A DNA stretch of 64,000 nt, from NCBI GenBank assembly GCA_019637645.1, contig JAHBVH010000030.1, positions 1-64,000 on the forward strand, read 5' to 3'. The notes under the pieces were generated by a model. It was not told the DNA's origin, ran no database searches, and worked only from the letters and a program-made list of their open reading frames with translations. Below are positions 52,567-61,336 of this stretch, piece after piece. The position numbers were made by a program, and so were the translations under genes. Each line of letters begins with the position of its first letter. Position 1 is the stretch's first letter. The stretch comes from Caldilineaceae bacterium. GTDB taxonomy: Bacteria; Chloroflexota; Anaerolineae; Caldilineales; Caldilineaceae.

Positions 52567-52745
52567 GATAGAATAAATGTTCTAATTTCAAATTAGAACA
52601 TGCATTCTTTTTAATGGAATATTGCGCAGAACTAGGCTCACACACGATCCGTTTAGATTGTTGCGAGCCTGATAGACAAAAAGCCTGGTTTCAGCGTATC
52701 GATATTACGGCAGCGTAATGGCGATCGGCTGACCAGGCTTTTTTA
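52567..52745 (+). ncRNA. Structured leader or small RNA with terminator
   Basis: From the predicted start: a 25-nt palindrome (52577-52601), a stem AGGCTC/GAGCCT (52634-52639/52665-52670), and a terminator-like stem AAAAAGCCTGGT/ACCAGGCTTTTTT (52678-52744) containing an internal ATTACG/CGTAAT hairpin (52704-52719). The run of Ts suggests termination here, so the RNA may be free or act as attenuator for the FtsK-like gene beginning at 52803. Class not recognised. Confidence 0.55.
52577..52601. promoter_or_regulatory. 25-nt perfect palindrome, likely operator
   Basis: ATGTTCTAATTT-C-AAATTAGAACAT: 12-bp arms around a single central base, about ten bases downstream of the predicted transcription start. 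Symmetry and position fit repressor binding. Confidence 0.65.
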
Positions 52746-52802
52746 TCTCCAACAAGGACCTGTGAACCCTGCCCAGCGTACAGGCTACCACAAGGGGGGA
52801 GA

Positions 52803-53957
52803 ATGGCATACCGCAAACGAACGCTTGATATGCAGGCAGATATGATCGAGGCTGTCCTTGCTCGGCATAAGGTGGATGGCCGCATCAATGGTGGGGTCGT
52901 GACTCCGCGGTTTGTTCGTTTTGAGTTGGCAACCGGACTTGGCACCAAAGTGAGCAAAGTCGCTGCTTTGGCCGAAGAAATTGCATTGGCGTTGGGCAAG
53001 CGTGAAGCGCGCATCTATCGGCAGGATGGCTCAATTAATGTCGAATTACCGCGTGCCGAAGTGGGGCCTGTACGCCTGCTGCCGCTTTGTGGTCGCTTGG
53101 CTACCATTCCAGCGGCTACGGCTGTACTGGGCTTGGAGGGGAATGGCACCCCATTGCTACTGCGTCTTACTGCTCCCGATGTTACGCATGTCTTGATTGC
53201 AGGCACAACCGGCTCTGGCAAGACTGCCCTGGCTCGTACGCTATTAACTTCCTTGGCCATGCACAATCGCCAGGGGGAATTGCAATTGATCCTCATTGAT
53301 CCAAAGGAGCGTGGCTTTGGGCCTTTGCAGATCTTGCCGCATATTTTAGGTGAGATCGCCGCAACACCGGCGGCTGCCATTGCTCGCCTACGCTGGTTAG
53401 CCGAAGAGATGGAACGCCGTGACCGCCAGAAGGTAAATCGGCCTGTTCTTGTCGTTGCCATTGACGAATTGGCCGACCTTTTGCAGACCGGCGGGCGCGA
53501 GATCGAAGCGATCCTCACGCGGCTCAGTCAGCGCGGGCGGGAAGCGGGTATTCACCTTGTGGCCTGTACACAGAAGCCAACCTCGGCGTTGATCGGCAGC
53601 GCGATTAAGGCGAATTTCCCCGTGCGCTTGGTCGGCGCGGTTGCGAGCAAAGATGAGGCCCGTTATGCCACCGGCCTGAGTGATAGTGGTGCCGAGAAGC
53701 TGCAAGGCAAAGGTGACTTCCTTTTAATTTCAAAAGGAGAACAAGTGCGGTTTCAAGCCGCTTGGTTGGGGCCCAAAGATCTGAACCAGATCTGCGCGGG
53801 GCTCCAATCGCGCACGCGCATCTCGCGCCGTTGGGATGTTACCTGCGATGTAAGCACGCCCCCTGTCAAACCGCCGCCCGTACAACGCCAGCCACCCCCA
53901 AGTGGCGGTATCGTGCGGGGCTTGTTGGATCGGCTCACCGCGCGCGTGGCGGAATAG
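52803..53957 (+). CDS. Stand-alone FtsK/SpoIIIE-type DNA translocase motor
   Basis: 384 residues. FtsK motor only: small alpha-like part ([22 protein letters not shown]), Walker [10 protein letters not shown] (about residue 138), DPKERGF, Walker [35 protein letters not shown], and [11 protein letters not shown]. No membrane helices and no gamma (KOPS-reading) domain, unlike chromosomal FtsK. Such motors serve plasmid/ICE transfer or specialised DNA movement. Pro-rich tail. ATG 52803 follows GGGGGGAGA. A small membrane protein gene follows and may anchor it. Confidence 0.88.
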   Translation: MAYRKRTLDMQADMIEAVLARHKVDGRINGGVVTPRFVRFELATGLGTKVSKVAALAEEIALALGKREARIYRQDGSINVELPRAEVGPVRLLPLCGRLATIPAATAVLGLEGNGTPLLLRLTAPDVTHVLIAGTTGSGKTALARTLLTSLAMHNRQGELQLILIDPKERGFGPLQILPHILGEIAATPAAAIARLRWLAEEMERRDRQKVNRPVLVVAIDELADLLQTGGREIEAILTRLSQRGREAGIHLVACTQKPTSALIGSAIKANFPVRLVGAVASKDEARYATGLSDSGAEKLQGKGDFLLISKGEQVRFQAAWLGPKDLNQICAGLQSRTRISRRWDVTCDVSTPPVKPPPVQRQPPPSGGIVRGLLDRLTARVAE

Positions 53958-54032
53958 CTAGAAGCCATTCAAAACGTGTCCACCTGGTTTGGGTTGCCCC
54001 ACGCCGCTCCCCTGCACTGTACTTCTGGAGGA

Positions 54033-54461
54033 ATGATGAAACGACTACTAGTTTTGATCTTACTTTGCTTTGTCGGCATTGCTGCCTGGCGGATTAGTGA
54101 ACGGTTAAGCGCGGATGCGATTGGCATGGCGTTAGGCGTCCTATTTGGCGTCTTGGCTGGCGTTCCTGTCGCCCTCTTAGTCCTTGCTTCTGCGCGCCGT
54201 CGTGAACGGTGGCAAGATGAAGAGCCTGGCCCCGCGCGCCGCCGTGGCGAACCTGATGGCCGCGCCTATGCGATGCCTGTCCAGCAGCCACCGGTCATCG
54301 TGCTGGCTGGGCCTGGCTATCCAGCCCAAATGGCACAGGGCGGTGGACAGCCCGCCCAATCGCGCCTTTTGCCACCACCCCAAGCCAATGGCTACGAGGT
54401 TCCACAGGAGCGTCGCTTTAAAGTGATCGGCGAAAAGGAAGAGTGGATTGACGAATGGTAG
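54033..54461 (+). CDS. Small membrane protein downstream of FtsK-like gene
   Basis: 142 residues from ATG 54033, after TGGAGGA. Two N-terminal helices (about 4-20 and 28-50), then an Arg/Glu-rich and Pro/Gln/Gly-rich cytoplasmic tail ending FKVIGEKEEWIDEW. No family recognised. Its position 75 bp after the motor gene suggests a membrane partner for it. Confidence 0.65.
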   Translation: MMKRLLVLILLCFVGIAAWRISERLSADAIGMALGVLFGVLAGVPVALLVLASARRRERWQDEEPGPARRRGEPDGRAYAMPVQQPPVIVLAGPGYPAQMAQGGGQPAQSRLLPPPQANGYEVPQERRFKVIGEKEEWIDEW

Positions 54462-54471
54462 CCGCGCTTTT

Positions 54472-55353
54472 TCAGAACGAATGTTGATGGGGTACGCCCT
54501 CTAGGGGGATGTCGGTGGGGGGCTGTGGTGCTGCGGTGTGCGTGTCAAAGTGATAGGTTTGGCCGTGGGTCAGCACATGGAGTTGAACCCCATGCAGGCT
54601 GAGGGGACGTGGTTGGTGCGCGGTGACAACGTCGGTATGGGTAATGGTGTTGCCATCGACAATGACCACCTGTTGGCCAAAGACCTCCAAGGTGGTATCG
54701 GGGTAGATGACTAGCCCCGTGTCCTGGGCAATCTCAACACCCACCAAAAAGGGATTATAGGCAATCGCGGTCAACAAAGCGGCCAAGCCACCGAGTAAGG
54801 GCTGGGGTTGGGGCTCAATCGCCAATAGCAACCGATTGACCATACCCAAGCCCGGCGCGAATTGAATCAAATCGTGTTGGAGCCGTGCGTTGTTGGTTGC
54901 TGGCCCGGCAATGGGGGTGATCATATGTTGACAAAGGATTGCCGCACTACTCCCTGCCCCGGCCACCGCCTTCCCCTGGGCATTGGCGCGGCGAATTGTC
55001 GTGGCCAGCGCCGTGCCTCCCACAAAAGCGGCAAAATGGAGCGCGGTTGGGGCCAGGAGCAGAATCCCTGTGGCTTGGTCAATAGCCGCCTCCGCGGCTA
55101 CCTGTCGCGCGGCTTGGCGACCCGCGATCGGGATCGGCAGCACGCTTTCGGCCTCCATTTGTTGCAGCTGCGTCTGATAGACGCGGCTCTTTTCTTCCAT
55201 GCCTGGCGTGGCGCAAATCACAATCCGCGCGCCATAGCCCCCCGCTTCATTCCAAAAACGTTGTAACAACAGCGCTTGCCGCTCGGGTGTACTAGCTGCG
55301 CCAAGCACAACGAGCGCGCCACGTGTATAACCGGCTGGGACAGGTGCGGGCAT
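54472..55353 (-). CDS. Cyanophycinase-like peptidase (S51 group)
   Basis: 293 residues. Peptidase S51 fold: GALVVLGAASTPERQALLLQ, GGYGARIVICATPG, ILLLAPTALHFAAFVGGTAL, then GAGSSAAILCQHMI where the nucleophile Ser of cyanophycinase (usually GTSAGA) would be. C-terminal IYPDTTLEVFGQQVVIVDG and VQLHVLTHGQTY also fit. The altered Ser context leaves activity uncertain. Its start overlaps the stop of the lipoprotein gene (TAATG), so they are translated together. No cyanophycin synthetase gene is in the window. Confidence 0.78.
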   Translation of the reverse strand: MPAPVPAGYTRGALVVLGAASTPERQALLLQRFWNEAGGYGARIVICATPGMEEKSRVYQTQLQQMEAESVLPIPIAGRQAARQVAAEAAIDQATGILLLAPTALHFAAFVGGTALATTIRRANAQGKAVAGAGSSAAILCQHMITPIAGPATNNARLQHDLIQFAPGLGMVNRLLLAIEPQPQPLLGGLAALLTAIAYNPFLVGVEIAQDTGLVIYPDTTLEVFGQQVVIVDGNTITHTDVVTAHQPRPLSLHGVQLHVLTHGQTYHFDTHTAAPQPPTDIPLEGVPHQHSF

Positions 55354-56141
55354 TACGGGTTCTCCTTCAAGGTAACATCGATCGCGGCCACAATCGCTTC
55401 AACCAACGGAACAAACTCATCGGCTAGGACCGTGTGGCTGATAAAGGTAAGTAACAGAAGCTGCTCGCCATTGGGCTCCATCAGCGCGGCTTGGTAGCCA
55501 TGCAGCGCCGCTGTGTCATTGGCGGTTGACGCAGCGTTGGTGTTATCGTGGAGTGCATCATAGGGGAGGGTATAGTGTACCACAGCAATGGGCAAGTGAG
55601 CCTGATGAAGGTCATAGCGGAGCGTGGCACTGTGGATGCGAATGCCAGAACCCATGGTCAGCCGACTCTGTTCTAGCTCCTCGGTCACGGCAGCTAAATA
55701 GCCTTGTAGGGAAAGATCCGCTGCTGGTGTGCTTGCTGCGAGGAAAGTTAGGCTGGGCGCGGTGGATTGCCAAGCAACAACAAAGGTGGTCGTGGGCGCT
55801 TGGCTGGCAAGCACTTGAAGGTAATGGGCTAGCTCTGGCACCTGGCTCTGGAGTGACTGTACCTGATCTGCCCAATCCGCCGCTGGGGAATAGTAGACCG
55901 TCCAGGGCGTGGGCAGTGTAAGGGTAAAAGGTTGCATGCTGACGGTGGTGGTCAGCACCGTCATAATGGCTGGTGTGGCCGTTGGCGTGCTGAGCGCCGT
56001 AGGGGTCGCGTTGATGCGAACAACGGGCGGCAGCGGGGTTGCGGTTGGCGGTATGGTCTCCTGGTCGGGGGCTTGACATGCCGCAAACACGGGGAGCAAG
56101 AGTTGCAAAAGCAAAGTCAACAGGATCGTCGTTATGCGCAT
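55353..56141 (-). CDS. Hypothetical lipoprotein coupled to cyanophycinase-like gene
   Basis: 262 residues from Met 56141; the longer frame to 56252 overlaps the nth gene. Signal sequence LLTLLLQLLLPVFAAC with lipobox Cys, Thr/Pro linker, and a beta/alpha domain (FTLTLPTPWTVYYSPAADW, ELEQSRLTMGSGIRIHSA, QAALMEPNGEQLLLLTFI) that resembles PsbP/MOG1-like lipoproteins only vaguely. Overlaps the next start by one base. Confidence 0.7.
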   Translation of the reverse strand: MRITTILLTLLLQLLLPVFAACQAPDQETIPPTATPLPPVVRINATPTALSTPTATPAIMTVLTTTVSMQPFTLTLPTPWTVYYSPAADWADQVQSLQSQVPELAHYLQVLASQAPTTTFVVAWQSTAPSLTFLAASTPAADLSLQGYLAAVTEELEQSRLTMGSGIRIHSATLRYDLHQAHLPIAVVHYTLPYDALHDNTNAASTANDTAALHGYQAALMEPNGEQLLLLTFISHTVLADEFVPLVEAIVAAIDVTLKENP

Positions 56142-56203
56142 AGGATCTGATGATAAATAGGCAGAAGTTCCCTTGAGCAAGGGTAGACTTAGACGGTGCC
56201 GAC

Positions 56204-56866
56204 TTAGACAGTGGCCGACGGGCAGAGATGGCTGAGCGTGCAGCGCGCACACCGTGGTTTACGCGCATCGCAGATCTGTCGGCCATGGAAGATCAGCAGG
56301 TGGGACAGATTGATCCACTCGGAACGGGGTGCCAAGGCTTGTAGATCAATTTCGATCTTCTCTGGTGTGCTGTGGGTGGTGAGGCCAAGCCGATTGGATA
56401 GCCGCTTGACATGGGTATCGACGACCACACCGTCGGCAATGCCATAGGCCACGCCGAGCACCACATTAGCCGTTTTCCGCGCAACGCCAGCCAAGGTTAG
56501 CAGATCGTCCATGGTGGCTGGCACCTGCCCATCATAGACACTGACCAGCCGCTGGGCCGCGAGTTGAATATTTTTTGCCTTGTTGCGAAAGAAACCAGTC
56601 GAGCGAATCAAGCCTTCCAACTCTTCGCGGTCGGCAGCCGCCATGGCCGCGGGGGTTGGGAACCGGGCAAACAGGGCCGGGGTTACCATGTTCACCCGTT
56701 CGTCGGTACATTGGGCCGAGAGGATGGTCGCCACGAGCAACTCAAAGGCATTATGGTGATCGAGGGCACACTTCACATCTGGGTAGGCAGTGTGTAATAA
56801 TTGGAGAATCGGCCCAATGCGTTCCGTGGCAGGCCGCGTTGCTTGGGATTGGTTTCCATCACACAT
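56204..56866 (-). CDS. nth: Endonuclease III
   Basis: 220 residues. Base-excision glycosylase/AP lyase: HhH with catalytic Lys in LAGVARKTANVV, Asp in VVVDTHVKR, and the 4Fe-4S motif C-x6-C-x2-C-x5-C (CDARKPRCARCTLSHLC). LLVATILSAQCTDERVN matches the family. Full length. Removes oxidised pyrimidines from DNA. Confidence 0.95.
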   Translation of the reverse strand: MCDGNQSQATRPATERIGPILQLLHTAYPDVKCALDHHNAFELLVATILSAQCTDERVNMVTPALFARFPTPAAMAAADREELEGLIRSTGFFRNKAKNIQLAAQRLVSVYDGQVPATMDDLLTLAGVARKTANVVLGVAYGIADGVVVDTHVKRLSNRLGLTTHSTPEKIEIDLQALAPRSEWINLSHLLIFHGRQICDARKPRCARCTLSHLCPSATV

Positions 56867-56898
56867 AGCGCTTCTTTCTTGATAGTGACAATCGTTGC

Positions 56899-57411
56899 TC
56901 AGGAGAGCGACGGCAGGATCGGGTTGGCCAGGACGCGATAGTCCGAATCGTCAATGCGTTGCCAGGGGTAGTGGATAAAATCTTCAGTCATCTCTACATA
57001 ATAGTCGGGCGCTTGCTCGGGAAAGTGACTGTTGTGGGGCTTCCAGTGTAAGACGGCAACCTCGGGATAGCCACCGGCACTTTCAATGCGTCCTTTGGCT
57101 GCAATGATCGTGCGTCCTTGATTCCACAAGTTGTCGACAATGAGGATTTTGCGTCCTGCGAGCAACTGATCAGCAGGGAATTGCACAAATTTGGGCCAGC
57201 TTAGGCGTTGGGGTAACTCATTCTGCGTATCGGAAAAGAGCACTGCCGCGGTGAGCACATTGTGCATCTTGAGCGCTTCCGCAATCATGCCGCCAGGAAT
57301 GATGCCACCGCGCGCAATGAGCAGCAGAGCATCGTACGGAGTGCGAAGTTTAAAGATCAGCTGACTGATAATCTCTTCGGTGTCATGCCAACTTAGATAA
57401 ACGTGTTTCAT
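56899..57411 (-). CDS. Phosphoribosyltransferase (xanthine/guanine type)
   Basis: 170 residues from Met 57411. Type I PRTase: PYDALLLIARGGIIPGGMIA and the PRPP loop ILIVDNLWNQGRTII with the usual second Asp replaced by Asn. C-terminal hood DYYVEMTEDFIHYPW is typical of xanthine or guanine phosphoribosyltransferases. The purine specificity cannot be told. It starts 19 bp after the ExeM-like nuclease stop and could use its nucleobase products. Confidence 0.85.
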   Translation of the reverse strand: MKHVYLSWHDTEEIISQLIFKLRTPYDALLLIARGGIIPGGMIAEALKMHNVLTAAVLFSDTQNELPQRLSWPKFVQFPADQLLAGRKILIVDNLWNQGRTIIAAKGRIESAGGYPEVAVLHWKPHNSHFPEQAPDYYVEMTEDFIHYPWQRIDDSDYRVLANPILPSLS

Positions 57412-57430
57412 CCTGCATTGTCCTTGCCGT

Positions 57431-59641
57431 TCAATTATGACGCGAATCTCGATGTATGATCGCCAGATGGGTGACAGACGGAGTGGTGAGGACGAGTGCA
57501 ACGCCTAGCTTGGCGACACGATGAGTGCTGGCTATGGTTGGAAGGACGCTGTAGCCAGTCGGTAGATCTAGCGAAAGCTCTGCCGGTGCAATGGTTACAG
57601 CAGGTGGGGGCGTAACCGTTACTGTATATGTCCCCGGTATCAGATTCCAGAATCGAAACTCACCATGTGCATCCGTAGTGGTCTCCGCCACAAATTCAGC
57701 ATTTTTGTCCTGCAATTTTACATGGATGTCGGCATAATTCAAAGAACCGCCGAGGATGGCAGCACCATCGGGGCGCAGCCGCACCTGCACTGGATCGTGG
57801 TCGCTGGCCCGCTGGCGTTGTGTTAGATCTGTCTGGGTTGCGGTGGCATAATCAGCATTGAGCCGGATGAGATCGACGGTAGCGATGGTCGGCGCAAGAT
57901 TGGGGGTCACGAGCACATGATCCAAGACTTGACTACCACCGTTGAAAATATAGGTATACTGCTCTGTGCTTGGTAGAAAGTCATACAAGTGAAGGAGCGG
58001 CGGCGTGACCCCAGCTTGCAAAGTGTGAAGCGGCTCACTGGCGCGGTAGTCATTCAGATCACCAAGGACAACCACTTGCGCGAGTGGATCAACTGCTTGT
58101 TGCGCTTGAATGAGGGTGGCAACCGCCGCGGCTTGGTCGATGCGCCGCACCACATTGACGCTTTCGTCGCCACTTTTGCTCTTCCAATGGTTGACGATCA
58201 CCGTCAGCGGGAAGGGTGTGGACCACGTCCCCGTTACCAGCAGTGAAACAACCAAGGGGGGCCGATCAAAGAGGGGATATTCACCGGCTGGGCAGACTGG
58301 GCCGGTGGTGGGCACTTCATAATTCTGCGGTGAGCATCCTTGGGGGAGCGTTGCTTGTCGCACTTGGACGCGATCGCGCCGTGTGAGTAGGCTGTTGGTA
58401 AGGGGGAACTCCCCATTCTGGGTTCCTGGGCCGGCCAAGGCGGTCGCTTCATAGTCGAGCTGATAGGCTGTTTGCAAAAGTTCGGCTAGGTTGATGGCAT
58501 CTTGCGGTGTACCTGTTTCTTGGAGACCGATAATCGTACATTCTTGCAAGCTTTCGGCAATCGTTCGCACTCGTTTTGCCAAGTGGCGCTCATAGATCTG
58601 TGGGTCGGGATATTGCGCGCTGCCCCGCCCCAACCCCTGCAGATTGAAGCTACAGAGGGTAAAGTCCTCTGCGGTTGCCGCACTGCCCATTTCTGGCTTT
58701 TGACTGGAGGGGCTGGTCGTTCCAGGTGTGTCCACGGCCCTGTTTATCGTGGTTGTGATGGGGGTGTCGGCGAGGAGGTGGAGCTGGTATTTGCCAAAGT
58801 TATAATCGAGGATAGCCGTGGCGCTTAGGGTTTGGGTAGGTAACAAGCTGCTGTGGACGAGGGTGGTGCCGCGCGCTGGGCTAACCACAGAATGGCTGAC
58901 CACTTGGCCTACACGGATTGTTGCCCCCCAATCGGCTTCTGGTAAGGTGGCCCCCAACTCATTGGTTACGTAGACCAACGCTTGCATGGCCGTTTGATCC
59001 TGCTGAAAAATCCGTCCTCCGGATAGATAGCGCTGCCAGAGGCGCGGGAGCAGGGCAAGTTCAGCTTGGCCTGTTGCAAAATGTTTGGTTGGCCCGTGGA
59101 CAATGCCGGTGAGATCAGTCACCGTGACGAGCATGCCTTCATAGGCTTCGTACAGCTCCGCCGGATTGGTGCCAAGGCGGGGCAGGGGAATGGTCACCGC
59201 TGGAATGATCAAGGTGGGACAGCGGTTGCTGGGGGTAGCGCTCTTGAGCCGGGAAAGCTCCGTCTTTTCATAGAACTCATCGACATAGGCCCGCGTGACC
59301 TCGACACACTGCCCCGGTTGGACGGTGGGCGGCGTGTAGGTATAGACAAAAATGCCATCACTGGTCGCTGGATCATCGTCGCCGACTGGATCTTGGAGAT
59401 AGAAACCATCGTCAAGCACGCCGGTGACAACGCCGTAGCTATCGCGCCATTGTTGATAGTAGGGCGAGACCGCGTCACGACCTTGAATGGCGTAGATGGG
59501 CGTAAAGAATGTGTTGTTCTGGGCGTACACGCTTTGTGGCGTGTCGTTGTGTGGGTGAATGGCAAGCAAACTGCATGGGATGAGCAGGGCCAGCCAAAGC
59601 AAATAGCGTATGGATAATCGATGTCGCGGGTTTAGCATCAA
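57431..59641 (-). CDS. Secreted ExeM-like nuclease with OB and EEP domains
   Basis: 736 residues. Signal peptide (about 1-40). OB-fold-like part (about 45-150; YAIQGRDAVSPYYQQWRDSY, VTGVLDDGFYLQDP). EEP endonuclease/phosphatase domain (about 325-620): FNLQGLGRG, LQETG, VNHWKSKSGDES, GDLNDYRASE, SDHDPVQV. C-terminal carboxypeptidase-regulatory/SdrB-like Ig domain. Expected to degrade extracellular DNA, possibly for nutrient or biofilm turnover. Followed by a phosphoribosyltransferase on the same strand. Confidence 0.9.
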   Translation of the reverse strand: MMLNPRHRLSIRYLLWLALLIPCSLLAIHPHNDTPQSVYAQNNTFFTPIYAIQGRDAVSPYYQQWRDSYGVVTGVLDDGFYLQDPVGDDDPATSDGIFVYTYTPPTVQPGQCVEVTRAYVDEFYEKTELSRLKSATPSNRCPTLIIPAVTIPLPRLGTNPAELYEAYEGMLVTVTDLTGIVHGPTKHFATGQAELALLPRLWQRYLSGGRIFQQDQTAMQALVYVTNELGATLPEADWGATIRVGQVVSHSVVSPARGTTLVHSSLLPTQTLSATAILDYNFGKYQLHLLADTPITTTINRAVDTPGTTSPSSQKPEMGSAATAEDFTLCSFNLQGLGRGSAQYPDPQIYERHLAKRVRTIAESLQECTIIGLQETGTPQDAINLAELLQTAYQLDYEATALAGPGTQNGEFPLTNSLLTRRDRVQVRQATLPQGCSPQNYEVPTTGPVCPAGEYPLFDRPPLVVSLLVTGTWSTPFPLTVIVNHWKSKSGDESVNVVRRIDQAAAVATLIQAQQAVDPLAQVVVLGDLNDYRASEPLHTLQAGVTPPLLHLYDFLPSTEQYTYIFNGGSQVLDHVLVTPNLAPTIATVDLIRLNADYATATQTDLTQRQRASDHDPVQVRLRPDGAAILGGSLNYADIHVKLQDKNAEFVAETTTDAHGEFRFWNLIPGTYTVTVTPPPAVTIAPAELSLDLPTGYSVLPTIASTHRVAKLGVALVLTTPSVTHLAIIHRDSRHN

Positions 59642-60102
59642 TCCTCACTTCCCTAGCGCAAGTTGTGACTTACCCTCTTTGGATGGGATACGATCTTGTC
59701 CGGTAGGCTGCCTAAGCCGAGCTAGGGTACAACTTGGGTTACCTAGGCACGTTGAGCAGGGTCCGGTAAGAGGAGGGCATTATACTACTCCCCTGGGTGC
59801 AGACCGAAATCCTTGCATTTACGTAAGCAAACGCTGTACTAGGTAGAAATTTTGGGCTAGATGGGGTGGTTATGTGCTGGTGCGACTACCGAGGGGAGGA
59901 AACCTGCGCGCGTCGTACTTGGCCGACTGACCAAGCAGCGGCAGGGAAGGTTTGGCGTATGGCGGTGGCTGCTGGCACGCATCAGCGCACCGTTGCACTG
60001 ATCGCGGACCAACCAGCCGGTTGCGCGTTTTGCTGCGGTCGATCATGCCGCCTATCCACCTTAGGGTGGCCGCTTGGCCGCGTGCGGCAAGCCTAGGCAA
60101 GC
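59642..60102. other. GC-rich intergenic region without recognised gene
   Basis: Upstream of the ExeM-like gene. A minus-strand TATAAT at 59779-59784 is a possible -10. From 59866 to 60096 the sequence is GC-rich and stem-forming (GTGCGAC/GTCGTAC around 59877-59920) and is open on both strands, but no protein family is recognised. GAGGGGAGGAAA near 59889 resembles a piece of RNase P RNA but the rest does not. Confidence 0.4.
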
Positions 60103-60807
60103 TTAGGGCGCATAGAGAATCCGTCCACAAGTGGGGCAGGTGAGCAGCTTGTCGGGCTGGCTGCGCAAGGTGCTTAAGACCCCAGATGGTACTTTGACAT
60201 TACAGGCGGTACAATTCCCGCTGGTGACGGCTGCAACCGCGATACCATTTTTCCGCTCACGCATATGTTCATATTGTTGTAAAAGCGTTTGTTCCAGCGT
60301 TGTGGTCAGGGCTTCGCGCTGCTTTTTCAGATGGAGATAGGCACGCTTTAGTTTGAGTTCTTCTTCGGTTAGCTCGGTCTGGCTAGAGGACCAAGCTTGC
60401 TGGACTGTTTGGAATTGTTGGTGGGCACCGGCAAGTTGAGAGGTTAGTTCTTCCGTTTTGAGGAGCGCTTCGACTGAGGCTGTTTCTAGTGCACTGCGTT
60501 GTCGTTGAAGGGCTTCAATACTGGACTGCAGTGATTCCAGCTCTTTGGGGTTGCGCACTTGTCCACCCATCAAGCGACTCTCGCTCTCTTGAATGCGACT
60601 GGTCAACGACTGGACCTCAAGCTCAGCGGATTTCTGCTTGCCATGCCACTCGCGCTGGGCATCTTCAAGCGAGGTTGCCTGGCTACGCGCCGCCTTCACC
60701 TCGTCACTTTCCGTCAACAATTGCTTGAGTTGCCCCAACCGTCGCCGAATTTTGGTCGAGGTTGCATCGATCTTTTGCAGTTCATACAGCTTTGCAATAT
60801 TGGCCAT
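60103..60807 (-). CDS. Coiled-coil protein with C4 zinc ribbon (CT398-like)
   Basis: 234 residues. Long coiled coil (about 1-180, Gln/Glu/Leu rich) and C-terminal zinc ribbon: two Cys pairs NCTACNVKVP and LLTCPTCGRILYAP. This architecture is the zf-RING_7/CT398-like family, whose function is not firmly known (linked to flagellar or transcription/translation roles in some reports). ATG 60807 follows AAAGGTGG. Has an extended -10 promoter upstream. Confidence 0.88.
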   Translation of the reverse strand: MANIAKLYELQKIDATSTKIRRRLGQLKQLLTESDEVKAARSQATSLEDAQREWHGKQKSAELEVQSLTSRIQESESRLMGGQVRNPKELESLQSSIEALQRQRSALETASVEALLKTEELTSQLAGAHQQFQTVQQAWSSSQTELTEEELKLKRAYLHLKKQREALTTTLEQTLLQQYEHMRERKNGIAVAAVTSGNCTACNVKVPSGVLSTLRSQPDKLLTCPTCGRILYAP

Positions 60808-60953
60808 CTATCCACCTTTCTTCTCGAATTGCTTTTCCAGAATTGCTCTTCTCGAACTGCCGGGTACAGGTACTTGCGTGCTAGACATAGCTAGGGGACG
60901 CGCAAGTGACCCCACCGCTTCTGCTCTTGCTAGCTTCCCCATTTGTGCTATCG

Positions 60954-60982
60954 ATTATAGCACCACTTGATGTCAACCCAAA
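60954..60982 (-). promoter_or_regulatory. Extended -10 promoter of zinc-ribbon gene
   Basis: TGCTATAAT on the minus strand (-10 at 60954-60959) with TTTGGG 17 bases upstream. The -10 lies inside a small hairpin. Confidence 0.5.
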
Positions 60983-61235
60983 CCTAGACAAGAGGACTTT
61001 AGCCGAAATGGACGTAGCATCGCCTAGCGCGTCCATGTCGGGCCGGTTATGACGACCCCTTTGGCTGCCGCAGCCCGTCTTACCCACAAAAGATCGGTTA
61101 GATTGCCGAAACAACGGGAAAAAGACGTTGGCTGCTGCATTGCTGGAAGAATAACGGGCGTTGAGTGAAGTAAGAAAGCGTTCCATACACTGGATACGGC
61201 GGCTAAACCGAATAAAAACCAGTCTAGGTAAATAG

Positions 61236-61264
61236 TTGGCGCGTCTTACGGTTAATGCTATACT
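61236..61264 (+). promoter_or_regulatory. Promoter of the NarL regulator
   Basis: TTGGCG (61236-61241), 17-bp spacer, TATACT (61259-61264) with TGC just before it. Confidence 0.65.
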
Positions 61265-61336
61265 CGTACCGAAAGACAACAAGCTAGCACGGATAGGTAT
61301 AGCCGGCCACAGGCTAGGACGGAAGGGCGAACAATC

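Larger units (their letters stand above)
60808..61336. other. Divergent intergenic region, no gene
   Basis: Holds the promoters of the zinc-ribbon gene (minus) and the NarL regulator (plus). A hairpin GTGCTAT/ATAGCAC is at 60945-60963 and coincides with the minus promoter. Nothing else recognised. Confidence 0.5.

Noticed and set aside
59885..59900. RNase P RNA fragment (GAGGGGAGGAAA)
   Set aside because: Only a short stretch agrees; the remaining conserved parts of RNase P RNA are absent on both strands.
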